A stretch of DNA of 33,857 nt from a virus. Shown here piece after piece: positions 14,367 to 22,626 of the stretch. A model generated the notes under the pieces. That model saw only the letters and a list, made by a program, of their open reading frames with translations. It had not been told where the DNA came from and searched no databases. The DNA lies in IMG/VR virus record IMGVR_UViG_3300032238_000418, positions 1-33,857 of that record; one strand, given 5' to 3'. Position numbers and translations under genes: made by a program. The stretch's first letter is position 1; the number at the start of each line of letters is the position of its first letter.

Positions 14367-15575
14367 GTGTCTAATAGCATCTTAACCATCGACATGATCA
14401 CCCGGAAGGCTCTGGAAATTCTAGAGAACAACCTGGTGCTCACCCGTAACGTGAACCGTCAGTACGACGACAGCTTTGCTGTTGAAGGTGCCAAGATTGG
14501 TTCGACCCTGCGTATCCGCCTGCCGGATCGCGCCCTGGTGACCGACGGTGCCGCCCTGCAAGTTCAGGACGACAACGAACAGTACACCACCCTGTCTGTT
14601 GCCTCGCAAAAGCATATCGGCGTGAACTTCACCTCTGCCGAATTGACCATGCAGTTGGACGACTTCGCAGAGCGTGTTCTGAAGCCTCGTATCAGCCAGT
14701 TGGCCTCCAGCATTGATGCTGACGTTGCTAACGCATACAAGACTATCGGTAACTCCGTTGGTACGCCCGGCACCACGCCCAGCACCTCGCTCGTCCTGTT
14801 GCAAGCCCAACAGAAGCTGAACGAGAACGCCGCTGTGATGTCGCCCCGTTATGCCACCGTCAACCCCGCCGCTAACGCTGGTTTGGTTGAAGGCATGAAG
14901 GGTCTGTTCAATCCCACGGACACCATCAGCAAGCAGTTCAAGAACGGCATGATGGGCACCGGCGTGTTGGGCTTCGACGAGATCAACATGTCTCAGTCGA
15001 TCAAGCAACACACCACCGGCTCGCGTGACGCTTCTGCTTCCACGACTGTGGGTGCTACCGTTACGTCTGAAGGCGCTTCGACGATCACGCTGTCGCAAGG
15101 CTCTGTGACCACCACCATCAACGCTGGCGACGTGTTCACCGTGCAAGATTGCTACGCTGTGAACCCGCAGACCCGTGAGTCCACCGGCTCGCTGTTCCAG
15201 TTCGTTGCTCTGGCCAACGCCACCGCCGTGTCTGGTACTTGGACTGTGACTGTTGCTCCGATTTACTCGGCCAACAACGCCCTCGCCACCGTGAACGCCC
15301 TGCCTGTGTCTGGCAAAACCGTCACCTTCCTGGGTGCCGCTTCCAGCCAATACGCTCAGAACTTGGTGTACCACAAGGACGCCATCACCTTCGCAACGGC
15401 TGACCTGCTGCTGCCCCAGGGTGTGGATATGGCGGCTCGCGCTGTTCACAACGGCATCAGCCTGCGTGTTGTGCGCCAGTACGATATTAACAACGACCGT
15501 ATGCCTTGCCGTATTGACGTTCTGTACGGCTACAGCACGATCCGCCCGCAAATGGCTGCTCGTATCTGGGGCTAA
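14367..15575 (+). CDS. Major capsid protein (P22 coat type)
   Basis: A 402-residue coat protein (P22 gp5 is 430). It starts with a GTG at 14367 preceded by AAAGGAC at 6 bases. Recognisable family features are the N-terminal NSILTIDMITRKALEILENN, VNRQYDDSFAVEGAKIGST, IRLPDRALVTDGAALQ and FTSAELTMQLDDFAERVLKP, which form the N-arm and start of the HK97-like fold. Residues about 225-290 (TTVGATVTSEGASTITLSQG...) look like an inserted beta domain, comparable in position to the P22 I-domain. The codon choice is markedly more C-rich and regular than that of neighbours, as expected for a very highly expressed gene. Confidence 0.94.
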   Translation: MSNSILTIDMITRKALEILENNLVLTRNVNRQYDDSFAVEGAKIGSTLRIRLPDRALVTDGAALQVQDDNEQYTTLSVASQKHIGVNFTSAELTMQLDDFAERVLKPRISQLASSIDADVANAYKTIGNSVGTPGTTPSTSLVLLQAQQKLNENAAVMSPRYATVNPAANAGLVEGMKGLFNPTDTISKQFKNGMMGTGVLGFDEINMSQSIKQHTTGSRDASASTTVGATVTSEGASTITLSQGSVTTTINAGDVFTVQDCYAVNPQTRESTGSLFQFVALANATAVSGTWTVTVAPIYSANNALATVNALPVSGKTVTFLGAASSQYAQNLVYHKDAITFATADLLLPQGVDMAARAVHNGISLRVVRQYDINNDRMPCRIDVLYGYSTIRPQMAARIWG

Positions 15576-15603
15576 TCAGTTAATTCATTGAAAGGAAATT
15601 ATC

Positions 15604-16014
15604 ATGGCTCTCCCTAATGGCGCAGGCGGTTACCAACTTGGTGACGGCAACCTGAACGAACTACTCCTGGGCTACGCTCCCGCCCCTCAAACCGCTACCA
15701 CGACGGCCACCCTGACGGCTGCTCAAGTAACGGGTGAGTGGATTGTTGCTAACCCCGGTTCCGGCGCTGCCGCTACCTACACTTTGCCGACCGCCGCATC
15801 TATTGATGCGATTGTCACCAGCGCAAAAGTGGGTAGCACGTTTGATCTGAACCTGATCAACATTGGCACCGCATCCGGCACGGCAGCTTTGGCTCTGGGT
15901 ACCGGCATCACCGACGGCGGCAACGCGCTGACGACTGTGGCTGTTACTTCTAGCGCCCTGTACCGTTTCCGTAAAACCGGCGACGCGGCTTACGTTGTTT
16001 ACAAAGTAGCCTAA
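15604..16014 (+). CDS. Capsid-associated beta protein
   Basis: A 136-residue protein starting MALPNGAGGYQLGDGNLNEL, with AAAGGAAA upstream. The domain from TATLTAAQVTGEWIVANPG to AYVVYKVA parallels the C-terminus of the gene at 12386 (both contain TxG...YT(V/L)..., I(N)(T/I)...ASGT, and end in FRIRR/YRFRK followed by about ten residues and VLYRLV/VVYKVA). Position directly after the coat gene suggests a decoration or head-stabilising protein, produced in high amount and closed off by the terminator at 16022. Function inferred. Confidence 0.75.
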   Translation: MALPNGAGGYQLGDGNLNELLLGYAPAPQTATTTATLTAAQVTGEWIVANPGSGAAATYTLPTAASIDAIVTSAKVGSTFDLNLINIGTASGTAALALGTGITDGGNALTTVAVTSSALYRFRKTGDAAYVVYKVA

Positions 16015-16021
16015 ATTGAAT

Positions 16022-16037
16022 GGGGGCTTCGGCCCCC
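16022..16037 (+). terminator. Hairpin with UUCG tetraloop after the coat/decoration genes
   Basis: GGGGGC-TTCG-GCCCCC is a perfect 6-bp GC stem closed by the very stable C(UUCG)G tetraloop, 7 bp after the stop codon and followed by GTTCTT. The U-run is short, so it may be a partial terminator or an mRNA 3'-protecting hairpin. Confidence 0.65.
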
Positions 16038-16055
16038 GTTCTTAAAGGAACCAAT

Positions 16056-16466
16056 ATGCCGTCAAATACTCAAGCAGTCGGCGTCGCGTATAGCGACCCC
16101 GAATTTACTACCTGCTACGCTAGTCAAGAAATTGGCTACTCAGCAGCGGCGCAAGGCACGGTTACACAAGCGACCAGCAAGTCTACTGGCGTGACCTTGA
16201 ATAAGTCGTCTGGCCGCATTACCATGAACGCTGCCTCATTGGCTAGCAACACCGCAATTTCTTTTACGGTGAATAACAACCTGGTAAGCGCCAACGACAC
16301 AATCATCCTGAACATTAGCGGCGGAACTGCAACAGCAGCCACCTATAACGCTTGGGTTGATACGCTGACCACGGGTTCATTCATTGTTACCGTTCGCAAC
16401 ATCAGCGGCGGTGCTTTGGCTGAAGCCGTGATCATCAACTTCGCCATCATCCACGGCGCAAGCTGA
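16056..16466 (+). CDS. Beta-rich virion protein
   Basis: The start is ATG 16056 (MPSNTQAVGV), 6 bases after AAAGGA; the in-frame ATG at 16020 would place the hairpin in the gene. The 136-residue protein has the pattern GTVTQATSKSTGVTLNKSSG, AISFTVNNN and EAVIINFAIIHGAS, a common small phage beta-sandwich type with no assigned activity. It is flanked by strong hairpins on both sides, so it may be produced at its own level. Probably decoration or head fibre. Confidence 0.75.
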   Translation: MPSNTQAVGVAYSDPEFTTCYASQEIGYSAAAQGTVTQATSKSTGVTLNKSSGRITMNAASLASNTAISFTVNNNLVSANDTIILNISGGTATAATYNAWVDTLTTGSFIVTVRNISGGALAEAVIINFAIIHGAS

Positions 16467-16470
16467 AAAG

Positions 16471-16491
16471 AGGGGGGCCAAAAGCCCCCCT
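16471..16491 (+). terminator. Rho-independent terminator-like hairpin
   Basis: AGGGGGGC - CAAAA - GCCCCCCT gives a perfect 8-bp stem with a 5-base loop, 4 bp after the stop of the preceding gene and followed by TCTAACT. Its end is only 7 bp from the next ATG. Confidence 0.7.
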
Positions 16492-16498
16492 TCTAACT

Positions 16499-16681
16499 AT
16501 GCACATTTATCTCAAGCACCAGGTTCACGGCACCAAGATTGCCACCATGGAAGTTGAAGCCGAGCAGGATGAAAAAAACGGCTGGGAACGATACAATCCA
16601 GACATGCCGTTGCAAGAACCCGAAGAATCGGTCAATACTCTTGTGGTAAAACGTCGGCGTAAAGTTGCTGAAGAGGTTTAA
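16499..16681 (+). CDS. Small charged hypothetical protein
   Basis: The 60-residue protein (MHIYLKHQVHGTKIATMEVE...) has a conserved-looking HxVHGTKxA motif, an acidic middle and a basic end (VKRRRKVAEEV). Related small proteins occur between coat and tail-accessory genes in many environmental podoviruses. No Shine-Dalgarno is present: the ATG follows the 16471-16491 hairpin by 7 bp. Translation could depend on ribosomes arriving from the upstream gene or on unfolding of the hairpin. Function unknown. Confidence 0.7.
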   Translation: MHIYLKHQVHGTKIATMEVEAEQDEKNGWERYNPDMPLQEPEESVNTLVVKRRRKVAEEV

Positions 16682-16683
16682 TC

Positions 16684-17400
16684 ATGGCTACATATTCCGC
16701 CGGTGACCAGATCAATCGGGCATTGCGTCTGCTGGGCGTATTGGCGGAAAGTGAAACGCCGTCAGCGGCGGTGTCTCAAGACGCTTTGATGGCGCTCAAT
16801 CAAATGATTGACTCGTGGAACACCGAGCGCCTGTCGGTATTTAACACGATTGACCAGACATTTCTTTGGCCGGCTGGCGAGATTCAGCGCCACCTCGGCC
16901 CCACCGGCGAGTTTGTTGGCCTGCGCCCGGTTTTGCTGGATGACGCAACCTATTACCGCGACCCAAGCACAAACGTCAGTTTTGGCATCAAGTTTATCAA
17001 CCAACAGCAGTACGATGGTATTGCTGTTAAGACGGTTACTTCCACTTATCCGCAGGTCATGTGGATCAACATGGAGTACCCCAACATTCAGATGACGGTG
17101 TACCCCAAACCCACGCGGGAATTGGAGTGGCACTTCATTAGCGTTCAGGAACTGGATCAGCCGGCCACCCTGTCAACGCAGATTCTGTTCCCGCCAGGCT
17201 ATCTGCGGGCGTTCACATACAACTTGGCCATGGAAATTGCGCCGGAATTTGGCGTTGAACCAAGTCCCCAAGTGCAACGCATTGCTATGACCAGCAAGCG
17301 CGACCTGAAGCGCATCAACAACCCTGACGACATCATGTCGCTACCTTATGCGATTGTGGCCACCCGTCAGCGTTTCAACATCTACGCCGGTAACTATTAA
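16684..17400 (+). CDS. Tail accessory / head completion protein, P22 gp4-like
   Basis: The 238-residue protein opens with GDQINRALRLLGVLAESETP and ALMALNQMIDSWNTERLSVF, the signature of the P22 gp4 family, and continues with LEWHFISVQEL and FPPGYLRAFTYNLAMEIAPE. P22 gp4 binds the portal ring as twelve copies and forms the first layer of the tail. It is somewhat longer than P22 gp4 (166 residues). GAGG lies 7 bases ahead of the start and the next gene begins after 2 bp. Confidence 0.85.
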   Translation: MATYSAGDQINRALRLLGVLAESETPSAAVSQDALMALNQMIDSWNTERLSVFNTIDQTFLWPAGEIQRHLGPTGEFVGLRPVLLDDATYYRDPSTNVSFGIKFINQQQYDGIAVKTVTSTYPQVMWINMEYPNIQMTVYPKPTRELEWHFISVQELDQPATLSTQILFPPGYLRAFTYNLAMEIAPEFGVEPSPQVQRIAMTSKRDLKRINNPDDIMSLPYAIVATRQRFNIYAGNY

Positions 17401-17402
17401 TC

Positions 17403-18920
17403 ATGCACACGCCGATTCTTGGTTCGGCCTATGTTGCTCGTAGCCTTAACGCTGCGGCCAACCGCATGGTCAACATGTACCCCGAAATCATTCCCGAAGC
17501 GGGGAAGATGCCGGCATATCTCAACCGCGCCCCTGGCCTGCGTCTGTTGGCTACCGTGGGAACCGGCCCCATTCGCGGCGTTCGCACGTTGGGCGCTAAC
17601 CTTTATGTGGTGTCTGGCCGTTACCTGTATAAGGTTGATTCGTCCTACAACATCACGCAATTGGGGTTGGTGTCTGACGCCGTGACGCCGGTGTCGATGT
17701 CGGACAACGGCACGCAATTGGTCATTGCCTGCAATGGGCCGATGTATGTCTACAACACGATCACCAACGTGTTGGCCCAGGTTACCGACGTTGATTTCCC
17801 CGGCGCGCTAACCGTGTCCTATTTGGACGGTTATTTCGTGTTCATTCAACCCAACAGTCAAAAGGTGTGGGTGACCATACTGAATGACCCGTTGTCGGTT
17901 GACCCGTTGGATTTTGCAAGCGCCGAGGGTGACCCTGATGATTTGGTATCCTCGATTGTTGACCACTCCGAAGTCTGGTTGTTTGGAACCAACTCGGTTG
18001 AAGTCTGGTACGACTCTGGAAACGCCGATTTCCCTTTTCAGCGCATCCAGGGCGCATTCAACGAAATCGGATGCGCCGCCACATTCTCGGTGGCCAAGCT
18101 GGACAACGGTCTGTTTTGGTTGGGGTCTGACCGCCGAGGCAAAGGCATTGTTTATCGGTCAAACGGCTATTCAGGCATTCGCATCAGCACCCACGCCGTC
18201 GAGTGGCAGATTCAGCAATACAGCACCATCTCCGATGCGATTGCCTACACCTACCAGCAAGACGGTCATTCGTTCTATGTGCTGATTTTCCCAACGGCCA
18301 ACGCCACTTGGGTTTACGACGTGGCCACGCAAGCCTGGCATGAGCGCGCCGGCTGGAACAATGGCCAATTTACCCGGCACCGCAGCAATTGCCAGACGTA
18401 TTTCAACAACGCCAACGTCGTTGGCGACTTCCAAAACGGCAACATCTACGCGTTTGACATGGAGAAGTATTCAGACCATGACCGCGTTCAGAAATGGTTG
18501 CGGTCTTGGCGCGCTTTGCCAACGGGCGAAAACAACCTCAAACGCAGTTCACAGCACACGCTCCAGCTTGATTGCGAAACCGGCGTGGGTCTGGTCGGCT
18601 ACGATCAATTTGATTTGGCCGCAGAAAACGGCAGTTTGTTGACGACAGAAAACAATTTGACCTTGGCAGTTACGGTTCTCAACGATATTGGCGTTGACCC
18701 CCAGGTCATGTTGCGTTGGTCAGATGATGGTGGCCATACCTGGTCGAACGAATATTGGTCATCAATGGGCCGGATTGGCGAGTATTTCCGCCGGGTGTTT
18801 TGGCGTCGCCTTGGGATGACGCTCAAAATCCGTGACCGCGTATATGAGGTGTCGGGCACCGATCCCGTCAAGTTGGCCATTGTTGGCGCTGAACTAATCA
18901 TAAGCCCGACCAATGCTTAA
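17403..18920 (+). CDS. Packaged DNA stabilisation / tail hub protein, P22 gp10-like
   Basis: A 505-residue protein (P22 gp10 is 472) with the gp10 N-terminus pattern: GSAYVARSLNAAANRMVNMY, PEIIPEAGKMPAYLNRAPGL, and beta-propeller-like repeats such as YVVSGRYLYKVD and WLFGTNSVEVWYDSG. gp10 forms the hexameric tail hub below gp4 and keeps packaged DNA from leaking. It immediately follows the gp4-like gene, as in P22. The end overlaps the next gene by 8 bp. Confidence 0.87.
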   Translation: MHTPILGSAYVARSLNAAANRMVNMYPEIIPEAGKMPAYLNRAPGLRLLATVGTGPIRGVRTLGANLYVVSGRYLYKVDSSYNITQLGLVSDAVTPVSMSDNGTQLVIACNGPMYVYNTITNVLAQVTDVDFPGALTVSYLDGYFVFIQPNSQKVWVTILNDPLSVDPLDFASAEGDPDDLVSSIVDHSEVWLFGTNSVEVWYDSGNADFPFQRIQGAFNEIGCAATFSVAKLDNGLFWLGSDRRGKGIVYRSNGYSGIRISTHAVEWQIQQYSTISDAIAYTYQQDGHSFYVLIFPTANATWVYDVATQAWHERAGWNNGQFTRHRSNCQTYFNNANVVGDFQNGNIYAFDMEKYSDHDRVQKWLRSWRALPTGENNLKRSSQHTLQLDCETGVGLVGYDQFDLAAENGSLLTTENNLTLAVTVLNDIGVDPQVMLRWSDDGGHTWSNEYWSSMGRIGEYFRRVFWRRLGMTLKIRDRVYEVSGTDPVKLAIVGAELIISPTNA

Positions 18921-19482
18921 CGACATTCTCATTCCCGCCTCGCGCACGACTTTGGTTGAGTCGGACGACATTCCAACGCGGGTTTGGTTTGTGTTTTTTC
19001 AGAACGTCTATCGATACATCCAAAAAGGGTTCGGGGCGTTTTACAGCAGCACGACGCAAACTGTCGCCGCCAACACCGACGCGTTGGTCACTTTAAGCAC
19101 GGCGGGGAGTGTTCGTAGCGTCGCCTTTGACGTGGCAACGTCAAAGATAACGGTTAGCCGAAATGGCATTTATAACGTCCAGGCGAGTTTGCAGTTGGCC
19201 AATACCAACAGCACCAACGCGGATGATGTAACGGTGTGGATCAAGGTTAATGGGGCGAATTTGGCCAACAGCACCAGGATGGTGACTGTCCCCGTTTTGC
19301 ACGCAACGACCTTTGATGGGTCTGTGCCATTCACATTCAACATGTTCATAGACCTTGTGCCCACGGATTACATTCAACTATACTGGAGAACAAGAACGGG
19401 CACGACTCAAATTAAAATTGTCGCTGCTGGCACCTACCCAGCCGCCCCAAGCGTGGTGGTCACGGTTGACCAAGTTGTTTAG
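18913..19482 (+). CDS. Tail-associated protein with jelly-roll (C1q/TNF-like) C-terminus
   Basis: The 189-residue protein has an N-terminal segment with aromatic residues (VWFVFFQNVYRYIQKG) that may attach to the gp10-like hub, followed by a beta-rich domain with the order VTLSTAGSVRSVAFDVATSK, GIYNVQASLQLANTNS, DDVTVWIKVNGANL and DYIQLYWRT, which resembles C1q/TNF jelly-roll domains in phage fibres. A needle-like or plug role is possible but there is no long coiled coil as in P22 gp26. The start overlaps the preceding gene by 8 bp. Confidence 0.65.
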   Translation: MLNDILIPASRTTLVESDDIPTRVWFVFFQNVYRYIQKGFGAFYSSTTQTVAANTDALVTLSTAGSVRSVAFDVATSKITVSRNGIYNVQASLQLANTNSTNADDVTVWIKVNGANLANSTRMVTVPVLHATTFDGSVPFTFNMFIDLVPTDYIQLYWRTRTGTTQIKIVAAGTYPAAPSVVVTVDQVV

Positions 19483-19490
19483 GATAAATC

Positions 19491-20363
19491 ATGGCATACA
19501 GCATTTCATTATTTGCCGGCGCTGGCGCTCAGTTCTTCGACGACAACGGCACGCCGTTGGCTGGTGGACTGTTGTACACCTACCTTGCCGGCACGACCAC
19601 ACCGGCAACCACCTACACCACGCCGGCGGGGAATATCGCCAACACGAACCCAATTGTGTTGGATGCCGGTGGCCGCACTCCGTATGAAGTCTGGGTCGGA
19701 ACTGGTGTACTGTATAAGTTTGTACTAAAGGATTCAGACAACGTAACAATTGGTACTTACGACAACATTCCGTCGATCAATGACCCGACCATTTTCAACA
19801 ATCTGATCACGGTCACGGGAACAAACGCGCTTCTGGGCACTTCCACGCCGGCCAATATTGCCTACGTTAACGGCATGACGCTCAGTTTTGCCGTGGTCAA
19901 CACCAACACCGGCCCGGTCACAATTGACGTGGATGGACTGGGCGCAAAAGAAATTGTGTTCAACGCGGTCACTCCTTTGGTGCCGGGGCAATTGATTGTC
20001 GGCTCGTTAGTCACCATTGAGTATGACGGCGTTCGGTTCCAGCTTTCAGCCAACGCAAGCCAAATTGCCCCTGCGGTTATTGCCGGTTCAACGGCCACAA
20101 GGCCGGCAACGCCGATTGCAGGTTTGGTTCGACTGAATACTGACACAGCCAAGTTTGAGGGCTACAATGGTTCCGTATGGAGTGGCATTGGCGGCGGTGC
20201 AACTGGTGGCGGGTCGGACGCCGTTTTCATTGAAAACAATCGAACCGTAACGACAAGTTACACCATTCCAACGACAAACAGCGCCATGAGCACCGGGCCA
20301 ATCACCATCAATGCGGGTGTTGTTGTCACCGTGCCTACTGGTTGCAAGTGGGTCATTCTGTAA
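19491..20363 (+). CDS. Tail fibre with head-binding-type N-terminus
   Basis: A 290-residue fibre. The N-terminus SLFAGAGAQFFDDNGTPLAG, LLYTYLAGTTTPATTYT, NTNPIVLDAGGRT is the common fibre/tailspike head-binding or adaptor module that ties the appendage to the tail hub. The middle is a beta-rich repeat-like region, then a glycine linker (GIGGGATGGGSD) near residue 235 and a short C-terminal domain ending GCKWVIL. No enzymatic domain (endosialidase, pectate lyase) is visible. AGGA lies 6 bases before the start. It probably anchors the following fibre proteins. Confidence 0.82.
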   Translation: MAYSISLFAGAGAQFFDDNGTPLAGGLLYTYLAGTTTPATTYTTPAGNIANTNPIVLDAGGRTPYEVWVGTGVLYKFVLKDSDNVTIGTYDNIPSINDPTIFNNLITVTGTNALLGTSTPANIAYVNGMTLSFAVVNTNTGPVTIDVDGLGAKEIVFNAVTPLVPGQLIVGSLVTIEYDGVRFQLSANASQIAPAVIAGSTATRPATPIAGLVRLNTDTAKFEGYNGSVWSGIGGGATGGGSDAVFIENNRTVTTSYTIPTTNSAMSTGPITINAGVVVTVPTGCKWVIL

Positions 20364-20373
20364 GGAAACGAAC

Positions 20374-20952
20374 ATGCCAGTTGTTATTAACGGAACCACG
20401 GGCGTTACAACCGCCGGTGTAACTAACACGGGTACAGACGACGCCGCCATTCAAACCTATGGCGGTGTGGCCATGCCCCGCATGGTGTTGTCTACCGCAC
20501 AGAACACCACCTCCGGCACCTCGATTGATTTCACCAGCATTCCAAACTGGGTGAAACGGATTACCGTAATGTTTAACGGAGTAAGTACTTCTGGAACAAG
20601 TTCTGTGCAGGTTCAGATTGGTGCAGGTAGCGTTACTACAACTGGTTACGTTAGTTTGGCAAGCTATGGCACTACTGCGGGCACTTTTACTACCTCGACA
20701 ACAGGTTTTATTACAGACCCAACCAACGTCGCTCTTGCGGCTGTTAGTCGAATTGGAACCATGTCTATAGTTTTGGTTGGATCAAATATTTGGGTCGAAT
20801 CGGCTAGTGTTTACCAAGTAACTGCAAACATTACATCTGCGTGCGCAGGAAACGTTACTCTTTCTGGCACGCTAGATAGATTGCGCCTTACCACCGTTGG
20901 CGGCACCGACACCTTCGACGCCGGCTCGGTCAACATTATGTACGAGGGCTAA
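20374..20952 (+). CDS. Fibre/receptor-binding-like protein, copy A of a tandem pair
   Basis: Start at ATG 20374, 6 bases after AAGGAAA. The 192-residue protein shares its central FTSIPNWVKRITVMFNGVST and its C-terminal TLDRLRLTTVGGTD...SVNIMYEG with the next gene, while residues about 95-160 differ. The N-terminus (VVINGTTGVTTAGVT) is typical of phage fibres. The variable middle with conserved ends suggests a receptor-contacting domain exchanged by recombination. The divergent middle is visibly more AT-rich than its flanks. Confidence 0.75.
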   Translation: MPVVINGTTGVTTAGVTNTGTDDAAIQTYGGVAMPRMVLSTAQNTTSGTSIDFTSIPNWVKRITVMFNGVSTSGTSSVQVQIGAGSVTTTGYVSLASYGTTAGTFTTSTTGFITDPTNVALAAVSRIGTMSIVLVGSNIWVESASVYQVTANITSACAGNVTLSGTLDRLRLTTVGGTDTFDAGSVNIMYEG

Positions 20953-20955
20953 ACA

Positions 20956-21573
20956 ATGCCAACACTAATCACAGCAGGCGATGCCACAACGGGCTTGGTT
21001 CAGACGGCGGCAAGCGATGGCGCGCTGAACATTCAGACCGGCCCCGCAGGTTCTAAGGTCAACGCCATTGCATTGTCGTCAGCCGGCGGTGCGACTTTCA
21101 GCCAAATTACTGGCGGCGCTTTGACGTTGGCAACTGCGCAAGCCACCACGTCTGGCACTAACATTGATTTCACCGGCATCCCATCTTGGGTAAAACGTAT
21201 CACGCTAATGTTGAACGGCGTTAGTACAAACGGCACGTCTGCGTTATTGGCGCAAGTTGGTGCCGGTAGTATTACAACCAGCGGTTACAACAGCATGGCG
21301 TTTACAAACGCAACATTGGGGACTAGCACCGCTGGTTTTTTGATCACTCAAGCAGTTAGTGCGGCATTAAACCAATATGGTGCATATACGATCAACTTGT
21401 TTGGTAGCAACACTTGGATTTTGCAAGGCGTTGGGTATCAATCACCTTCTTTTGGCGCTCCGGCAGCGGGCCAAATTGCTTTGGCTGGAACGCTTGACCG
21501 TTTGAGACTGACCACGGTCGCAGGCACCGACGCCTTCGACGCCGGTAGCGTCAACATCATGTACGAGGGTTAA
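20956..21573 (+). CDS. Fibre/receptor-binding-like protein, copy B of a tandem pair
   Basis: The 205-residue paralog of the preceding gene: FTGIPSWVKRITLMLNGVST aligns with the same segment of copy A, and 25 of the last 27 residues are identical. Its N-terminus is different (LITAGDATTGLVQTAASDGA), so the two share a C-terminal module on different N-terminal modules. The start lies 3 bp after copy A with GAGGG in the upstream coding end as Shine-Dalgarno. Probably a second receptor-binding or trimerising component. Confidence 0.75.
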   Translation: MPTLITAGDATTGLVQTAASDGALNIQTGPAGSKVNAIALSSAGGATFSQITGGALTLATAQATTSGTNIDFTGIPSWVKRITLMLNGVSTNGTSALLAQVGAGSITTSGYNSMAFTNATLGTSTAGFLITQAVSAALNQYGAYTINLFGSNTWILQGVGYQSPSFGAPAAGQIALAGTLDRLRLTTVAGTDAFDAGSVNIMYEG

Positions 21574-21576
21574 TCC

Positions 21577-22389
21577 ATGGCCGCTTCTATTTCTGACTCT
21601 GGGTTGACCTTCAGCGATAACGCTGCGGCCCCGCAAATTTTCTCAATTGCAACGCCGGTTCTTTCTGCCGGCGCAATGACAATTACGCTGAACCCCTGCA
21701 CGGCCACGTTCCGCGCAACTGCACTTAGCGCCGGTGGCCTTAACACGGTCACGTTGAGTTCAAGCAGAAGTATCACAATCCCAAGCGGCGCAACCCTAGG
21801 AACCACCAACGCCGTTACGGCGCGTTTGGCAATCTTGTTGGCATACAACTCCGGCACGCCGGTTTTGTGCGTTACCAACCTAACTGGTGGCACCAACATT
21901 GACGAAAACACGTTAATTAGTCCGACCACAATCTCGGCTGTTTCTACGTCGTCTAGCATCATTTATTCTGCTTCATTGGTGGCGGCGAACAGTCCGTTCC
22001 GCGTTGTCGGTTTTATCGACAGCACCCAGGCTACCGCAGGCTCTTACCTCACCGCCCCAAACGTCATTGGCGGCGGCGTCCCACAACTTGGCTCAATGAT
22101 GTCGCTGGGTTTTGGGCAAACATGGCAAATTGTTACTGGTTCTCGCGCCCTTGGAACCACTTACTACAACACCACGGGCCGACCGATTTTTGCTTTTGTG
22201 TCCGTAAACGGAAACACGGCTGGCACCGGCAACTTTGGAACCATAACCGTCAACGGTGTTGCGATTGGTTATGTTACCGGCTACTCGTCGGTGTCTTACA
22301 GCGCGTCTTTTGTTATTCCTGCTGGCGGTTCTTACTCGGTTGCAAACACCGGCGGTATTACCTTGGCCATTTGGTCAGAAATTCGTTGA
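21577..22389 (+). CDS. Tail fibre-like protein
   Basis: A 270-residue Ser/Thr/Gly-rich beta protein. The C-terminal half (LGFGQTWQIVTGSRALGTTY, TGRPIFAFVSVNG, FVIPAGGSYSV, ITLAIWSEIR) is a domain often seen at the tips of phage fibres. The N-terminal half (FTLNPCTATFRATALSAGG-like region, IPSGATLGTTNAVTARLAIL) is fibre shaft-like. GAGGG ends the preceding gene as a coupled ribosome site, and the start is 3 bp after its stop. Likely a host-recognition fibre. Confidence 0.75.
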   Translation: MAASISDSGLTFSDNAAAPQIFSIATPVLSAGAMTITLNPCTATFRATALSAGGLNTVTLSSSRSITIPSGATLGTTNAVTARLAILLAYNSGTPVLCVTNLTGGTNIDENTLISPTTISAVSTSSSIIYSASLVAANSPFRVVGFIDSTQATAGSYLTAPNVIGGGVPQLGSMMSLGFGQTWQIVTGSRALGTTYYNTTGRPIFAFVSVNGNTAGTGNFGTITVNGVAIGYVTGYSSVSYSASFVIPAGGSYSVANTGGITLAIWSEIR

Positions 22390-22401
22390 TAAGGGTTTAA
22401 C

Positions 22402-22626
22402 ATGCCATATTACAAAGATACCGGCAACCAACTGCATTTTCTTGACGACACGGCGTTTGAGTACATGCTGCCTGAAGGTAGCATCCAAATTACCGACGAA
22501 GAGGCTGGTGCAATCCGCGCAGAACAGGACGCCGCCACTCCAGCGCCTGAACCAGTTGAACCCGTGACCAAGCTAAAAGACTTTCTCGCCGCCAACCCCG
22601 ACGTGGCCGCGCTGTTGGGTGCATGA
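22402..22626 (+). CDS. Small protein, possibly fibre assembly chaperone-like
   Basis: The 74-residue protein begins MPYYKDTGNQLHFLDDTAFE and continues with YMLPEGSIQITDEEAGAIRA and a Pro-rich linker (APEPVEPV). Position directly after fibre genes and the FLDD...LP.G...ITDEEA pattern recall small tail-fibre assembly or XkdW-like proteins, but the similarity is loose. AAGGG stands 6 bases ahead of the start. The stop overlaps the next ATG by 4 bp. Confidence 0.65.
   Translation: MPYYKDTGNQLHFLDDTAFEYMLPEGSIQITDEEAGAIRAEQDAATPAPEPVEPVTKLKDFLAANPDVAALLGA

Noticed and set aside
14421-15551. 376-codon leftward open frame opposite the coat gene
   Set aside because: It is the antisense shadow of a highly biased, strongly expressed gene; the composition (His/Gly/Arg/Val-rich) and lack of a start signal fit a shadow.
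20374-21573. Diversity-generating retroelement for the paralogous fibres
   Set aside because: No reverse transcriptase or template repeat is visible; the difference between copies is spread over whole segments, not adenine-specific.
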